Assembly: GCA_902557645.1 (NCBI GenBank)
Contig: CACEAP010000001.1
Location: forward strand, 62,001-126,000
Length of the DNA stretch: 64,000 nucleotides
Origin: an uncultured SAR86 cluster bacterium
Lineage (GTDB): Bacteria > Pseudomonadota > Gammaproteobacteria > Magnimaribacterales > D2472
Direction of reading: 5' to 3'
Shown piece after piece: positions 22,192 through 33,000 of this stretch. Within the stretch, counting starts at the first letter, position 1. Each line of letters begins with the position of its first letter. The position numbers and the translations under genes are program-made. Below the pieces are notes generated by a model, which did not search any database, was not told the DNA's origin, and saw only the letters and a list, made by a program, of their open reading frames with translations.

Positions 22192-23469
22192 TTATTTATT
22201 ATATACAGGAAATTCCTTACACATATTAATTACATTATTTTTAACGTCATTAATAATTTTTTTATCACCATTACATAGAACAACATCACAAATCCAATTA
22301 CTTATTATCCGAATTTCTTTTTCTTTAAAGCCTCTTGTAGTAACTGCTGGAGTTCCCAATCTAACTCCTGAGGTCACAAATGGAGATTGAGGATCATTTG
22401 GAACAGCATTTTTGTTAACAGTAATATTTGCTAACCCTAATGCTGTCTCTGAATCTTTTCCCGTAATGCTTTTATTCCTTAGATCCATTAAGATTATATG
22501 GTTATCAGTTTTGCCAGTAACAATATCGATGCCTCTTGATAAAATGACTTCACACATAGTTTTTGCATTATCTAAAACTTGTTGGCTATAAATCTTGAAC
22601 TCAGGCTCTAATGCTTCTTTAAAACATATAGCCTTAGCTGCAATAACATGCATTAGCGGGCCGCCCTGAGAACCAGGGAAAACAGCTGAATTTAATTTTT
22701 TTTCTAATTCAGGATTGCTTTTAGCTAAAATTATTCCTGATCTTGGTCCTCGAAGTGTTTTATGGGTAGTTGAAGTTACAACATCAGCATATGGAATAGG
22801 GGAAGGGTATACTCCAGCAGCAACAAGTCCAGATATATGAGCCATATCAACTAATAAATAAGCTTTTACCTCATCTGCAATTTCCCTAAATATAGACCAA
22901 TCAATTATGCCAGAAAAAGCAGAAAACCCGGCTATTATCAATTTTGGCTTATGCTTATGCGCTAAATCTCTTACTTGATCATAATCAATATCATGCGTTT
23001 CAGGATGAAGGCCGTATTGGATTCCCTCATAATTCTTTCCTGAGAAATTTACTTTTGCTCCATGAGTTAAATGACCTCCATGATCAAGACTCATTCCAAG
23101 AATTTTTTCATTAGGTTTAAGTAATGCTAGAAAAGCAGCAGCATTGGCAGATGATCCTGAATGGGGCTGCACATTAGCATAATCAGCTTTAAATAACTCT
23201 TTAGCTCTTTGTATAGCTAATTCTTCAGCTATATCTACATACTCACATCCTCCATAATATCTTTTAGATGGATAACCTTCAGCATATTTATTTGTAAGGA
23301 TAGAACCCTGAGCTTCAAGAATTCTATTACTTGCATAATTCTCGGATGCTATAAGTTCTAAATGATCTTCTTGTCTTAATGATTCATTATGAAAAGCATT
23401 CCATAAATCTTCATCATATTTCTCAATAGAATCATTATTATTAAATATAGAGTCTCCTCTTGATGACAT
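22192..23469 (-). CDS. glyA: Serine hydroxymethyltransferase
   Basis: PLP enzyme making glycine and 5,10-methylene-THF from serine. 425 residues. PLP lysine is Lys237 in [51 protein letters not shown] and VDMAHISGL are all intact. The N-terminus carries about 15 extra residues compared with E. coli. ATG start supported by GGAG 6 bases upstream. Placed between nth (39-base gap) and nrdR. Confidence 0.98.
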   Translation of the reverse strand: MSSRGDSIFNNNDSIEKYDEDLWNAFHNESLRQEDHLELIASENYASNRILEAQGSILTNKYAEGYPSKRYYGGCEYVDIAEELAIQRAKELFKADYANVQPHSGSSANAAAFLALLKPNEKILGMSLDHGGHLTHGAKVNFSGKNYEGIQYGLHPETHDIDYDQVRDLAHKHKPKLIIAGFSAFSGIIDWSIFREIADEVKAYLLVDMAHISGLVAAGVYPSPIPYADVVTSTTHKTLRGPRSGIILAKSNPELEKKLNSAVFPGSQGGPLMHVIAAKAICFKEALEPEFKIYSQQVLDNAKTMCEVILSRGIDIVTGKTDNHIILMDLRNKSITGKDSETALGLANITVNKNAVPNDPQSPFVTSGVRLGTPAVTTRGFKEKEIRIISNWICDVVLCNGDKKIINDVKNNVINMCKEFPVYNK

Positions 23470-23508
23470 TTTTTCTCCGATTGAATATGAAAAATTATAC
23501 TAACTGAA

Positions 23509-24162
23509 CTAAGGTTTTTTATGAATAAATGGCTTAGCTCTATCAGGAAAACATGATACACATATTTCACACTGAATACCAAAACATTCTCTTGCCTGAC
23601 AATATTCTCGACCCCAAAAAATTATCTGTAAATGTAATTTATTCCATTCTTCTATTGGAAATAATTTTTTTAAATCCTTTTCAGTTTGTAAAACATTCTT
23701 GCCCTTTGTAAGTCCCCATCTTTGAGCTAGTCTATGAATATGAGTATCTACTGGAAAAGCAGGGATACCAAAACCCTGAGAAATAACCACAGACGCTGTT
23801 TTATGACCAACTCCAGGTAATTTCTCTAATTCTTCAATATCTTTAGGGACTTCTCCATTAAATTTAGAAACCAAGATTTTAGAGAGTTCTAGTATAGCTT
23901 TTGATTTTTTAGGGCCAAGACCACAAGGCTTAATAATGTCGTATATTTTTTGTTGTGGAATTTTTGACATTTTTTCAGGCGATGCAGCCATTTTAAAAAG
24001 CTTTGGCGTAATTTTATTTACTCTCTCATCAGTACATTGAGCTGAAAGCAGCACTGCTATAAGAAGGGTGTAAACTGAATTGTGATCTAATGGAACAGGA
24101 GTTTCTGGATAGTGCTTATCTAAAATTTTTGAGACAAGCTCACTTCTTTCTATTTTTAACAT
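23509..24162 (-). CDS. nth: Endonuclease III, variant Fe-S loop
   Basis: Base-excision-repair glycosylase/AP lyase for oxidised pyrimidines. 217 residues. HhH motif LPGVGHKTASVV with catalytic Lys121, and the general-base Asp139 in FPVDTHIHR. The C-terminal iron-sulfur loop has Cys at 188, 193, 198, 201 and 204, i.e. C-X9-C-X2-C rather than the E. coli C-X6-C-X2-C-X5-C; this resembles variants I recall from Chlamydiae and some other phyla. Stands apart from any rnf operon, where gammaproteobacterial nth usually lies. Confidence 0.92.
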   Translation of the reverse strand: MLKIERSELVSKILDKHYPETPVPLDHNSVYTLLIAVLLSAQCTDERVNKITPKLFKMAASPEKMSKIPQQKIYDIIKPCGLGPKKSKAILELSKILVSKFNGEVPKDIEELEKLPGVGHKTASVVISQGFGIPAFPVDTHIHRLAQRWGLTKGKNVLQTEKDLKKLFPIEEWNKLHLQIIFWGREYCQARECFGIQCEICVSCFPDRAKPFIHKKP

Positions 24163-24211
24163 ATTTAAAATCTATCATATTGAATTAAGCCTGTAATACA
24201 ATAACCTTTAT

Positions 24212-24529
24212 ATGTTTTTAAATTCAAAAAAAATACAACTTTATCTACATAGGTTACAAGAAAGTTTTCTTGAAGAGAACGAAGAAAATAAAAAGATGCT
24301 AGATATTTATTTGAGGTATGTTGAAGGAGATGCAACAGATGAGGATATTGATTATGCAAATAATCAACTTAAACAAAATCTTAAAAGTTTAGGTCTAGGA
24401 GTTTTAGTTGTATTGCCATTTAGCCCAATAACTATTCCATATATTTTAAAGAAAACCCAAGAATTCAATATAGATATCATTCCTAATTGGTATAAGGCTT
24501 TAAGTCGTGATGAGGATAGTCTAAAATAG
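24212..24529 (+). CDS. Small protein of unknown function with hydrophobic C-terminal half
   Basis: 105 residues, not recognised with confidence. The N-terminal half is charged and helical (LHRLQESFLEENEENKKMLDIYLRYVEG), then acidic, followed by an amphipathic helix and a hydrophobic stretch at residues 58-80 with a Pro break (GVLVVLPFSPITIPYILKK), loosely like LETM1 membrane-associated segments. No clear Shine-Dalgarno; divergent from nth by 49 bases and 26 bases before the thiolase. It does not overlap any other gene, which supports it being real. Confidence 0.6.
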   Translation: MFLNSKKIQLYLHRLQESFLEENEENKKMLDIYLRYVEGDATDEDIDYANNQLKQNLKSLGLGVLVVLPFSPITIPYILKKTQEFNIDIIPNWYKALSRDEDSLK

Positions 24530-24555
24530 CACAGAATTTTTTTTTTGGAGAAAAC

Positions 24556-25746
24556 ATGAAAAACGCAGTAATAGTAGATAGCGTAAGAACTGGATTAGCT
24601 AAGTCTCACAGAGGTGGGTTTAATATGACCAGACCAGATGACATGCTGTCACATATTATAAATAATCTTTTAGAAAGAAACCCTAATCTTGCCCCTGAGG
24701 TTGTCGAAGATGTAATTATGGGTTGCGGTAGTCCTGAAGGAGCTCAAGGACATAATCTCGGAAGGAATGCAGCTGTATTATCAAATTTGCCAATTACTGT
24801 TGGCGGAACAACGGTCAATAGATATTGTTCTTCAGGGATGCAGACTATTTCAATGGCAGCATCACAAGTCATGGCAGGTTGTTATGATGCTGTAATTGCA
24901 GGCGGTGCTGAAACTATTTCTATGATGGGTGCTCAAAATATGGATAATTTTGTCAACAATAGATTGGCTGCAGAATATCCTGGTATATATCATCCAATGG
25001 GTATAACCGCTGAAACAGTTGCCAATAGATACAATATCTCAAGAGAAGCTCAAGATGAATATGCTTTAGAGAGTCAAATGAGAACAGCAGCAGCTCAAGA
25101 GGCAGGCTTTTTCAAGGATGAAATAGTTCCTATGGAAACTAAGATGATGCTCATGAATAAGGAAACTGGTGAATCTAAAGAGGTAGAAGTAACTGTTGAG
25201 AAAGATGAATGTAATAGACCTACAACTACATTAGAGGGTCTTGCGTCTCTAAAGCCTGTTTTTGATCCAGAAAATGGATCAGTAACTGCTGGAAACTCAT
25301 CTCAATTATCAGATGGCGCCGCTGTATCATTAATTATGTCTGAAGATAAAGCGCTTGAGTTAGGTTTAAAACCGATAGCATATTTTAGAGGCTTTACAAC
25401 TATGGGATGTGAACCCGATGAAATGGGTATTGGGCCTGTTTTTTCTGTACCGAAATTGCTAAAGCAAAATGGATTATCTGTTGAAGATATAGATTTATGG
25501 GAACTTAACGAAGCTTTTGCGGTTCAGGTTGTATATTGTAGAGATACATTAGGCATACCAATGGAAAAATTAAATGTAAATGGTGGATCAATTTCAATTG
25601 GACATCCATTTGGAATGACTGGAGCAAGATGCGTTGGTCATATAACTAGAGAACTTCAAAGATCAGACAAACAATTCGGTGTTGTGACTATGTGTGTTGG
25701 AGGCGGTATGGGGGCTTCAGGGTTATTTGAAAGATACCCTAGCTAG
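24556..25746 (+). CDS. Acetyl-CoA acyltransferase (thiolase)
   Basis: 396 residues, thiolase fold, working on 3-ketoacyl-CoA or acetoacetyl-CoA. Nucleophilic Cys91 in RYCSSGMQTI, the acid/base motif NGGSISIGHPFGMTGAR with its His, and the second catalytic Cys in TMCVGGGMGASGLF. ATG start with GGAG 8 bases upstream. No fadB or other beta-oxidation partner is adjacent, so degradative (FadA-like) versus biosynthetic (AtoB-like) role is not settled; the sequence looks nearer broad 3-ketoacyl-CoA thiolases. Confidence 0.93.
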   Translation: MKNAVIVDSVRTGLAKSHRGGFNMTRPDDMLSHIINNLLERNPNLAPEVVEDVIMGCGSPEGAQGHNLGRNAAVLSNLPITVGGTTVNRYCSSGMQTISMAASQVMAGCYDAVIAGGAETISMMGAQNMDNFVNNRLAAEYPGIYHPMGITAETVANRYNISREAQDEYALESQMRTAAAQEAGFFKDEIVPMETKMMLMNKETGESKEVEVTVEKDECNRPTTTLEGLASLKPVFDPENGSVTAGNSSQLSDGAAVSLIMSEDKALELGLKPIAYFRGFTTMGCEPDEMGIGPVFSVPKLLKQNGLSVEDIDLWELNEAFAVQVVYCRDTLGIPMEKLNVNGGSISIGHPFGMTGARCVGHITRELQRSDKQFGVVTMCVGGGMGASGLFERYPS

Positions 25747-25749
25747 TTC

Positions 25750-26628
25750 TTGTCTTCAGAATTTGAACTGATTGAACTTTTTCAGCATATAGGCGCTGAA
25801 TTTTATAAACAGAATGGCATAATCACAGGTCCAGGTGATGATTGTGCCATTTTTGATTTAGATACTCCCATTGTTACATCAGTTGATTCATCGGTCATCG
25901 ATGTCCATTTTCCTTCTAACGCTTCACCTCAAGATATTGGATATAGAGCAGTTGCTGTAGCTCTAAGCGATATTGCTGCGATGGGCTGCAAACCTATAGC
26001 ATTTAGTTTATCAGTCTCCTCTCAAATTAGTGATGAAATTTGGTATAAGAAATTAGCAGAAGGTATTGAGGATATAGCTAATAAGTTTGAAATATCCCTA
26101 ATCGGAGGAGATTTAACAAATGGCCCTCTTAATTTAAATGCAATTGTTTATGGAACTCCTTACTCTGAGAAAATATTAATGAGAGATTCAGCTCAAGTAG
26201 GAGATCTTATTTGCATTAGTAGTCCAACAGGAAGAGCAAAGAAGGGGTTAGCAGATTGGAATAATATGGAATCTAATTCTAAATATATACAAGATTATTT
26301 AAGGCCACTGCCAAAGATCGAGCTGGGTAAAAAAATTGTTAATTTTGCTTCAGCTTGTATAGATACATCTGATGGGCTTTTAGCTGATCTTAAAAAATTA
26401 CTTAAGGCTTCAAAACAAGGTGCAGTCATAAACTTAGATGATATTCCAATAACAATAGATATTAATGATATCAATGCAGGTGATGACTATGATTTATGTT
26501 TTACTGTTCCCAAAAGTAAATTCGATAATACATTTTATAAGATTGGTGAGGTAACAGAAGGCCTTGAAATTAAGTTAACTTCTAATAAAGGTTATGATAT
26601 TGATATAAATGGATATGAACACTTTTAA
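25750..26628 (+). CDS. thiL: Thiamine-monophosphate kinase
   Basis: ATP-dependent phosphorylation of thiamine monophosphate to the pyrophosphate. 292 residues (E. coli 325). ITGPGDDCAIFD near residue 27, SVDSSVIDVHFP, the AVAVALSDIAAMGCKP block, IGGDLTNGP and IDTSDGLLADL identify the PurM/ThiL fold. Start is TTG 25750, 4 bases after the thiolase stop, with no other option upstream. Followed by pgpA as in other gammaproteobacteria, but the preceding nusB is 6 kb away on the other strand. Confidence 0.95.
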   Translation: MSSEFELIELFQHIGAEFYKQNGIITGPGDDCAIFDLDTPIVTSVDSSVIDVHFPSNASPQDIGYRAVAVALSDIAAMGCKPIAFSLSVSSQISDEIWYKKLAEGIEDIANKFEISLIGGDLTNGPLNLNAIVYGTPYSEKILMRDSAQVGDLICISSPTGRAKKGLADWNNMESNSKYIQDYLRPLPKIELGKKIVNFASACIDTSDGLLADLKKLLKASKQGAVINLDDIPITIDINDINAGDDYDLCFTVPKSKFDNTFYKIGEVTEGLEIKLTSNKGYDIDINGYEHF

Positions 26629-26633
26629 AAATA

Positions 26634-27122
26634 ATGAATAATTTCCCAGATCTTAAGAATCCATTTCATTTTATAGCAACCTTAGGTGCTATCGGCAAAT
26701 TACCATTTGCACCTGGTACATGGGGTTCATTATTTGCTTGTGTGCTGTTTATTATGCTTGCTCATATTGTTATTAATATTGAGATATTTATTGCTATAAC
26801 TATAATTTTTTCAATCTGGATATGTGAAAAAGCCTCAATTGATTTAATTGAGAAAGATCATAAATCTATAGTTATAGATGAGTTAGCAGGAATGTGGATT
26901 GCCCTATATCCAGCAATTTTTTATGATACTCGCGATGAGAGAGTTGTATTTGTGATATTAGCTTTTTTACTTTTTAGATTTTTTGATATTCTTAAGCCAT
27001 ATCCAATTTCATATGTTGATAAAAATATTAAAGGCGGTATAGGTATAGTTTTAGATGATATTATAGCTGGATTCTTTGCTGGACTTACATCAGTTGGCGT
27101 AATGATTCTTCTATTTGCATAG
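26634..27122 (+). CDS. pgpA: Phosphatidylglycerophosphatase A
   Basis: Inner-membrane phosphatase producing phosphatidylglycerol. 162 residues with several membrane helices; KLPFAPGTWGSLFA and the conserved IVIDELAGMWIAL acidic motif near residue 80, RFFDILKPYPISYVDK and GGIGIVLDDIIAG. ATG start 5 bases after thiL. The 3' end overlaps the convergent dxs by 38 bases, the largest convergent overlap in the window. Confidence 0.96.
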   Translation: MNNFPDLKNPFHFIATLGAIGKLPFAPGTWGSLFACVLFIMLAHIVINIEIFIAITIIFSIWICEKASIDLIEKDHKSIVIDELAGMWIALYPAIFYDTRDERVVFVILAFLLFRFFDILKPYPISYVDKNIKGGIGIVLDDIIAGFFAGLTSVGVMILLFA

Positions 27123-28953
27123 ATGTTAATCCAACCTCTTTAATCATTTCATCCCTAGAAGCATGCTCGATAAATTTATCAGGTATACCTAGTAATTTAG
27201 ATTTAATAAGAATATTTTCCTCTGAACAAAATTCTTGAATACTACTTCCTGCGCCACCTGCGACAGAGCCGTCTTCAAGAGAAATAAATAACTTAGCATT
27301 AGTTAAATACTTTCTTAAAATATCTTTATCTAGTGGTTTTATAAATCTCATATCTATTAGAGTTAAATTTAAATTTTCTGAGACTTTTCGCGCTTCATGA
27401 AGTAATGATCCAAAATTTAAAAAGATCACATCAGCAGAGCCCTCTCTGATTAATCTAGCTTTGCCTATTTCAATCTCAGTCAAACTCTCATCAACTTTAA
27501 TATTAGGACCAGATCCTCTTGGATATCTAACTGAAGCAGGGCCTTTATGATTATATGCAGTTGATAGCATTATTCTAGTTTCATTCTCATCTGCTGGCGT
27601 CATAATAACCATATTTGGAATACATCTAAGATAGACAAGATCATAATTTCCAGAATGAGTTGGACCATCTTCACCAACTAATCCAGCCCTATCTAGAGCA
27701 AAAGTTACATCAAGCTGTTGAACTGCTACATCATGAATCAGTTGATCATAGGCTCTTTGAAGAAAAGTTGAATATATTGCAACAATAGGTTTTTTGCCTT
27801 CGCAGGCTAATCCAGCAGCTAAAGTAACCGAATGCTGTTCAGCAATTGCTACATCATAATATCTATCTGGAAACTGCTTACTAAACTCAACTAAGCCCGA
27901 ACCTTCTCGCATTGCAGGAGTAATAGCAATTAAATTAGCATCCTGTTTAGCAGCATCAACAATCCAGTTGCTAAATATATCTTGATACTTAGGAGATTTA
28001 TTTAATTTTGTATCTTTTGGTTTAATTTTACTTATTGCATGAAAACCAATCCTGTCATCTTCAGCCTGATTTAAACCAGCTCCTTTTTTGGTGATAATAT
28101 GCAAAAATTGCGGACCTTCAAAATCTTTTAAATTTCCAATAACTTCAAGAAGTTCATCTATATTATGTCCATCAATAGGACCAATGTAATTTAATCCAAG
28201 TTCTTCAAATATCATTCCAGGAGCAACCATTGCCTTCATTTGTGTCTCAACTTTTCTTGCAAGGTGATGTGCTTGAGGAAGATTCTTTAGAAAACTAGAT
28301 CCGCTTTTTCTGATTCCTTTATATAATTTAGAGGCCCAGATTCTAGAAAAGTAATTTGATAGTCCTCCAACATTCTCTGATATCGACATATCATTATCAT
28401 TCAGAATAATAAGTAAATTTGGTTTTTCATGCCCAGTATGACTTAATCCTTCAAAAGCCATTCCAGCAGTCATAGCTCCATCACCAATAACTGCAATAGT
28501 TTTTTTATTTTCTGCATTATCTTTATTTGCTAATGCCATACCTAGAGCAGCGCTAATTGATGTGCTTGAATGCCCAACACCAAACGCATCATAGATACTT
28601 TCATTACGAGATGGAAAGGGCGCCAATCCATCTTTTTGTCTAATATTGCTGATTTTATCTTTTCTTCCAGTAAGAATTTTATGAGGATATGCTTGATGCC
28701 CTACATCCCATACCAAATTATCTTCAGGAGTATTAAAAAGATAATGCAAGACAATTGTTAGCTCAACAACCCCAAGACCACTTCCTAAATGACCTCCAGA
28801 TAATCCAACCGTATAAAGTAAATATTCTCTTAATTCGTCAGCCAACTGCTTAAGCTCATGTGATGAAAAAGATCTAAAATCATTAGGATAATTTACCTTA
28901 TCTAGTAAAGGCGTATTAGGTTTTTCATTAGGTATTTGAGTAAAAATTTTCAA
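27085..28953 (-). CDS. dxs: 1-deoxy-D-xylulose-5-phosphate synthase
   Basis: TPP-dependent first step of the MEP isoprenoid pathway (pyruvate plus glyceraldehyde-3-phosphate). 622 residues, full length. GHLGSGLGVVELT, the WDVGHQAYPHKILTGR block, TPP/Mg motif GDGAMTAGMAFEGL...NDN, catalytic Glu region YDVAIAEQHSV, and DRAGLVGEDGPTHSG. Start is TTG (28951-28953) with AGGA about 9 bases upstream. One base separates it from ispA; the order xseB-ispA-dxs is the classical gammaproteobacterial one. Confidence 0.97.
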   Translation of the reverse strand: MKIFTQIPNEKPNTPLLDKVNYPNDFRSFSSHELKQLADELREYLLYTVGLSGGHLGSGLGVVELTIVLHYLFNTPEDNLVWDVGHQAYPHKILTGRKDKISNIRQKDGLAPFPSRNESIYDAFGVGHSSTSISAALGMALANKDNAENKKTIAVIGDGAMTAGMAFEGLSHTGHEKPNLLIILNDNDMSISENVGGLSNYFSRIWASKLYKGIRKSGSSFLKNLPQAHHLARKVETQMKAMVAPGMIFEELGLNYIGPIDGHNIDELLEVIGNLKDFEGPQFLHIITKKGAGLNQAEDDRIGFHAISKIKPKDTKLNKSPKYQDIFSNWIVDAAKQDANLIAITPAMREGSGLVEFSKQFPDRYYDVAIAEQHSVTLAAGLACEGKKPIVAIYSTFLQRAYDQLIHDVAVQQLDVTFALDRAGLVGEDGPTHSGNYDLVYLRCIPNMVIMTPADENETRIMLSTAYNHKGPASVRYPRGSGPNIKVDESLTEIEIGKARLIREGSADVIFLNFGSLLHEARKVSENLNLTLIDMRFIKPLDKDILRKYLTNAKLFISLEDGSVAGGAGSSIQEFCSEENILIKSKLLGIPDKFIEHASRDEMIKEVGLTSMQIEESLRQLM

Positions 28954-28954
28954 T

Positions 28955-29836
28955 TTAACTTTTCCTATTTACCATAAATTTTGCAAGAGATTTCAAAGGC
29001 TCGATCTTATCACGGACTCTCAATTCATCTATAAGATTTATTGATTCATCTAAGAGCTTATTTGCTATCTTTGCAGATTCATCAATACCAACTACCTTTA
29101 CATAAGTTTGTTTATTATTTTTTTGATCCGACTTAGCTCGTTTTCCTAATTCTGATGTTTCTCCAGTTTCATCAAGGATGTCATCAAAAATTTGAAATGC
29201 TAAACCAATTTTAGAGCCAAATTCCAAAAGCATATTTATTTCTGCTTTATTAAGACTAGATTCAATCTGCCCCATTTCAACAGCTGCTTTAATAAGCTTT
29301 CCAGTTTTAAGAGTATGTATTTTCTTCATTGATTTTAGATCTATATTTTCTTTAGACTTTTCTGATTCAATATCAAGATGTTGCCCAAGAACCATGCCTT
29401 TTGCCCCTGATGCATTTGCAAGTATATTAACTGCTTTTATTTTAGATGCATCATTCATATCTTTGTCTGTTGAGATTATTTCAAAAGCTAAGTCATGTAA
29501 TGCATCTCCAGCAAGAATAGCATTAGCTTCTCCAAATTTTATATGGCTTGATTCTTTGCCTCTTCTTATATCATCATCATCCATACAAGGAAGATCATCG
29601 TGTATTAATGAATATGTATGTATTAACTCAATTGCCGTAGCTAAAGTTATGAGGCTATTTTTTGTTAAATTATTGTTTAATTCTCCTGATGCTAGAACCA
29701 AAGCCGGCCTAATTGTTTTACTGTCACTAAGCACAGAATATCTCATAGCTTGATCAATTAAAGAATCAGGACTAATTTCAGCCAATATTTTTTTATGAAT
29801 AAGTTCTCGTGTTCGAGTTAAGAACTGCTCAGACAC
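28955..29836 (-). CDS. ispA: Farnesyl diphosphate synthase
   Basis: Condenses DMAPP/GPP with IPP to make C15 farnesyl diphosphate. 293 residues. First Asp-rich motif DDLPCMDDDD at residues 80-89 with the downstream RRG, second Asp-rich motif FQIFDDILDETG near residue 215, and DPN-like SGAKGMVLGQHLD between. GTG start (29834-29836), one base after the xseB stop. Product supports undecaprenyl and ubiquinone side-chain synthesis. Confidence 0.97.
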   Translation of the reverse strand: MSEQFLTRTRELIHKKILAEISPDSLIDQAMRYSVLSDSKTIRPALVLASGELNNNLTKNSLITLATAIELIHTYSLIHDDLPCMDDDDIRRGKESSHIKFGEANAILAGDALHDLAFEIISTDKDMNDASKIKAVNILANASGAKGMVLGQHLDIESEKSKENIDLKSMKKIHTLKTGKLIKAAVEMGQIESSLNKAEINMLLEFGSKIGLAFQIFDDILDETGETSELGKRAKSDQKNNKQTYVKVVGIDESAKIANKLLDESINLIDELRVRDKIEPLKSLAKFMVNRKS

Positions 29837-29837
29837 T

Positions 29838-30062
29838 TTACTTATCTTTTAAATCAGTAACAGTTCCGTCTTCAAGTAATTTTTTTACTTTTAACTCGGC
29901 ATCATTAAGTTGTTTCTGGCAATCTTTCACTAATCTTATGCCTTCTTCAAATGATTGCACTGAGTCTTCAAGACTTATGTCATTATTTTCAAGTTTTGAA
30001 ACGATGCTTTCAAGTTTTTTTAATGAGGATTCAAAATCTATTTGATCTTTTGTATTTGCCAT
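29838..30062 (-). CDS. xseB: Exodeoxyribonuclease VII small subunit
   Basis: Small helical subunit that oligomerises on XseA. I choose the ATG at 30060-30062, giving 74 residues starting MANTKDQIDFESSLKKLESIV, near the family's 70-80; the frame runs further upstream into the RND gene but that extension looks unlike the family. Helical pattern with SLEDSVQSFEEGIRLVKDCQKQLNDAE is diagnostic. Followed by ispA after one base. xseA is not in the window. Confidence 0.94.
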   Translation of the reverse strand: MANTKDQIDFESSLKKLESIVSKLENNDISLEDSVQSFEEGIRLVKDCQKQLNDAELKVKKLLEDGTVTDLKDK

Positions 30063-30096
30063 ATTTAATTGTAACTTAGTATTGTTAAAAATTTTA

Positions 30097-33000
30097 TTAG
30101 ACTTTAACTTTTTCGCTAAATCTTTCTTTATACTTCTCCTGTATTTTATATGGCAAGGCAAGTGCAGCAGGAGTAAATATAAGAGTCAAGAAAGTACTGA
30201 ATCCTAAACCGAAAACAATTGATAGAGCTAGATTTTGCCACCAATCTACAACTCTAGTACCAATAGATAAATCTCTTCCCAGTAGATCTAAACTAAGACC
30301 CATGGCAAGAGGCAACAATCCAAAAATTGTAGTTGCTGAAGTTAGTAAGATAGGCCTTAATCTTTGTTGACATGTTTCCCTAACAAGTTCAAATCTATCT
30401 TTTTCAGGTGATTCAAACTTAAGCCTATTGAATGTATCAATTAGTACAATATTATTATTAACAACTATGCCAGCTAGAGTCACTATGGATATACCCGTCA
30501 TCGTTGAACTAAAGGGCCTATTGGAAATTAAAAGACCTAATAAAACTCCAACAAAAGACATAAATACTGCAGAAAGAATTAATAAAGACTGATAAAAGCT
30601 ATTAAATTGTGTAAGCAGCAGAATCAGCATTATGAAAATAGCTGTAATGCCTGCCATAACCATAAATTGATTTACCTCTTCAGTCTCTTCTTGCATTCCA
30701 GTGAACTCCATGACGACACCTTGTTTGCTAAAGTTTTGAGCATCTATCCATTTCTGCATCTCAGCTACCTTGGCCGCAACTGCAGACTCATCTATTGTTG
30801 AAGCACCTATTTCTTGAACATATTGAGCATTTCTTCTGTTGACAGTAGCTCTATTTTCCTTAGGTGAAAGTTTGATAAAAGAACTAACAGGAACTAAACC
30901 ATTTCTAGTAGTGACATTTAGATTATTAATTCCAGTAATAGTTCTATCTTCGGCTGGAAATCTAACTCTTATTTCTACCTCATCTTTTGAATCATCTGGT
31001 CTGAATTCTCCTACTTTAAATCCAGAAGTAAGCATTTGCACAAGAGCTCCTACATCGCCAACATTTACACCTAATTGAGCAGCTTTTTGTTTATCAACCT
31101 CAACATTCCATTCAACTCCTGGATATGGTTGGCTTGAAAATATTCCTGTTAAGCCTTTTACCTCATTCCTCATGAACTCTTCAGCAATAAGCGAAGCAGC
31201 AATTACATCAGCTTCAATATCACCAGAGATATTCAATTCAATTGGACTATCAAAAGAAGGTCCACCCAGATCAGCAACCGCTTCTACAATTATTCCAGGA
31301 ATATCTTGAGTAACTTCTGTAACAAGTTGCATAATCTCAAGGCCACTGATGTCCCTTTCTGATGGCGGCACTACTTCTACATAACCACTTCCAATTTTAT
31401 CACCCCCTGACTCCCACCATGGCGAGCCAGATCTTAGAAAAACGCTTTCTAATTCATCAATTTGGAGGAGTCTTTCTTCAACGGTTTCAATTATTTTTTT
31501 TGACTCTAAAGCTGAGAAGTTTCCTCTTCCTCTGATTGTTAATTCTGCTTTAACTGGGTCTACTATGGCAAAATAAACAGTACCTTTCCCATAAAAAGAA
31601 TAGGTTGTAACAATAGTAAAGAGTACAGCCAAAGTTAAAATAATTGTCTCTCCTGGATTCTTTACAAAGATCTTGGTTAACTTTCCATAATATTCAGATA
31701 ATTTATCAAATAATGGTTCTCCTGTTTTATCGCTATCTTTTCCAAGCTTTAAACTTGAAGAACTTTGTCCAAAATAAGACCCTAGGACAGGTATCAACAC
31801 TAAAGAATAAAACAAAGATGAAGCGAGGACTATACTAACTGTGATTGGTAAATAACGCATAAATTGACCTGTATAACCCGGCCAGAATATTAAAGGTATA
31901 AAGGCAGCTATAGTTGTTCCTACAGATGCTAAAACAGGAGTAAACATTCTTTTTGATGCAAGTCTATAACCTTCAAGTCTTGAAAGACCTTCGCTGATTT
32001 TTCTATCAGCATATTCTGTAACAACTATTGAGCCATCTATAAGCATTCCCATTCCTAGTAATAAGCCCATCATTACAAGAAAGTTCACTTCATATCCCAG
32101 GAGGTATAAAGTTAAGTAGGTCATTAAGAAACAAAAGGGTATAGAAAGACCGACAAGCATTGAAACTCTAAAACCCATGCTTGCAACTACAAGAATCATA
32201 ATCAAAACAACAGCTGAAATGATATTGCCATTTAATTCAGAAACCATCATATTAGCCCAGACAGTATCGTCATTAGTTTTAACAACTGTTAAATTTTTAG
32301 GCAATATCTTATTAAATTCTTCTAGCTCTATTTCAATTTTATTTGCAGCATCAATCGCATTTGCTCCTTCTTTTAACATCACCTCCATTGCAACTGCATC
32401 AGCTCCATTTACTCTTGCATATGAATTAAAGTCTTTAAATGTTCTTCTAATGCTAGCTACATCACTTAGAGTAACAACCGCATCTTTTGTTACTTTTATA
32501 GGGATGCTATAAACATCTTCAGCATTTTCTATTACACTTGGAACTTCAATCATAAAGCTACCAAGCCCTGTATCTTGCTTCCCGCCAGGGATAATTACAT
32601 TATTATTTGCAACAGAATAATAAAGATCAGTTAATGTAACGCCATAAGCCTCCATTTTAGATTTATTAATAATGCCTTCAAGCACTTCATCGGGTGAACC
32701 AATTACTTCGGTTTCCAGGACTTCCTCTATTTTTTCTATCCTGTCTTTTAACTCTCTTGCAAAAAAGACTTTTTGTCTTAATGAACTGGTTCCTATTACG
32801 CTAAGACTCATAACTGGAAAATTAGCATTTGAATATTCTCGGATTTGAGGATCTTCTGCTTCTTGTGGGAGATTAAATTTAACTTCTTCTACGGCTTGTT
32901 TAGTATCTACTAAAGCTTTATCTATATCATAACCAACTTCAAATTCCATAAAAATTCTAACAAAAGACAAACTACTTGCGGCTGAAATATTTTTGACACC

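Noticed and set aside
23376-23582. Minus-strand 68-codon frame between glyA and nth
   Set aside because: Overlaps both real genes in another frame and has no recognisable features.
30063-30161. N-terminal extension of xseB into the RND gene
   Set aside because: 33 extra basic residues not found in XseB; the internal ATG gives the family length.
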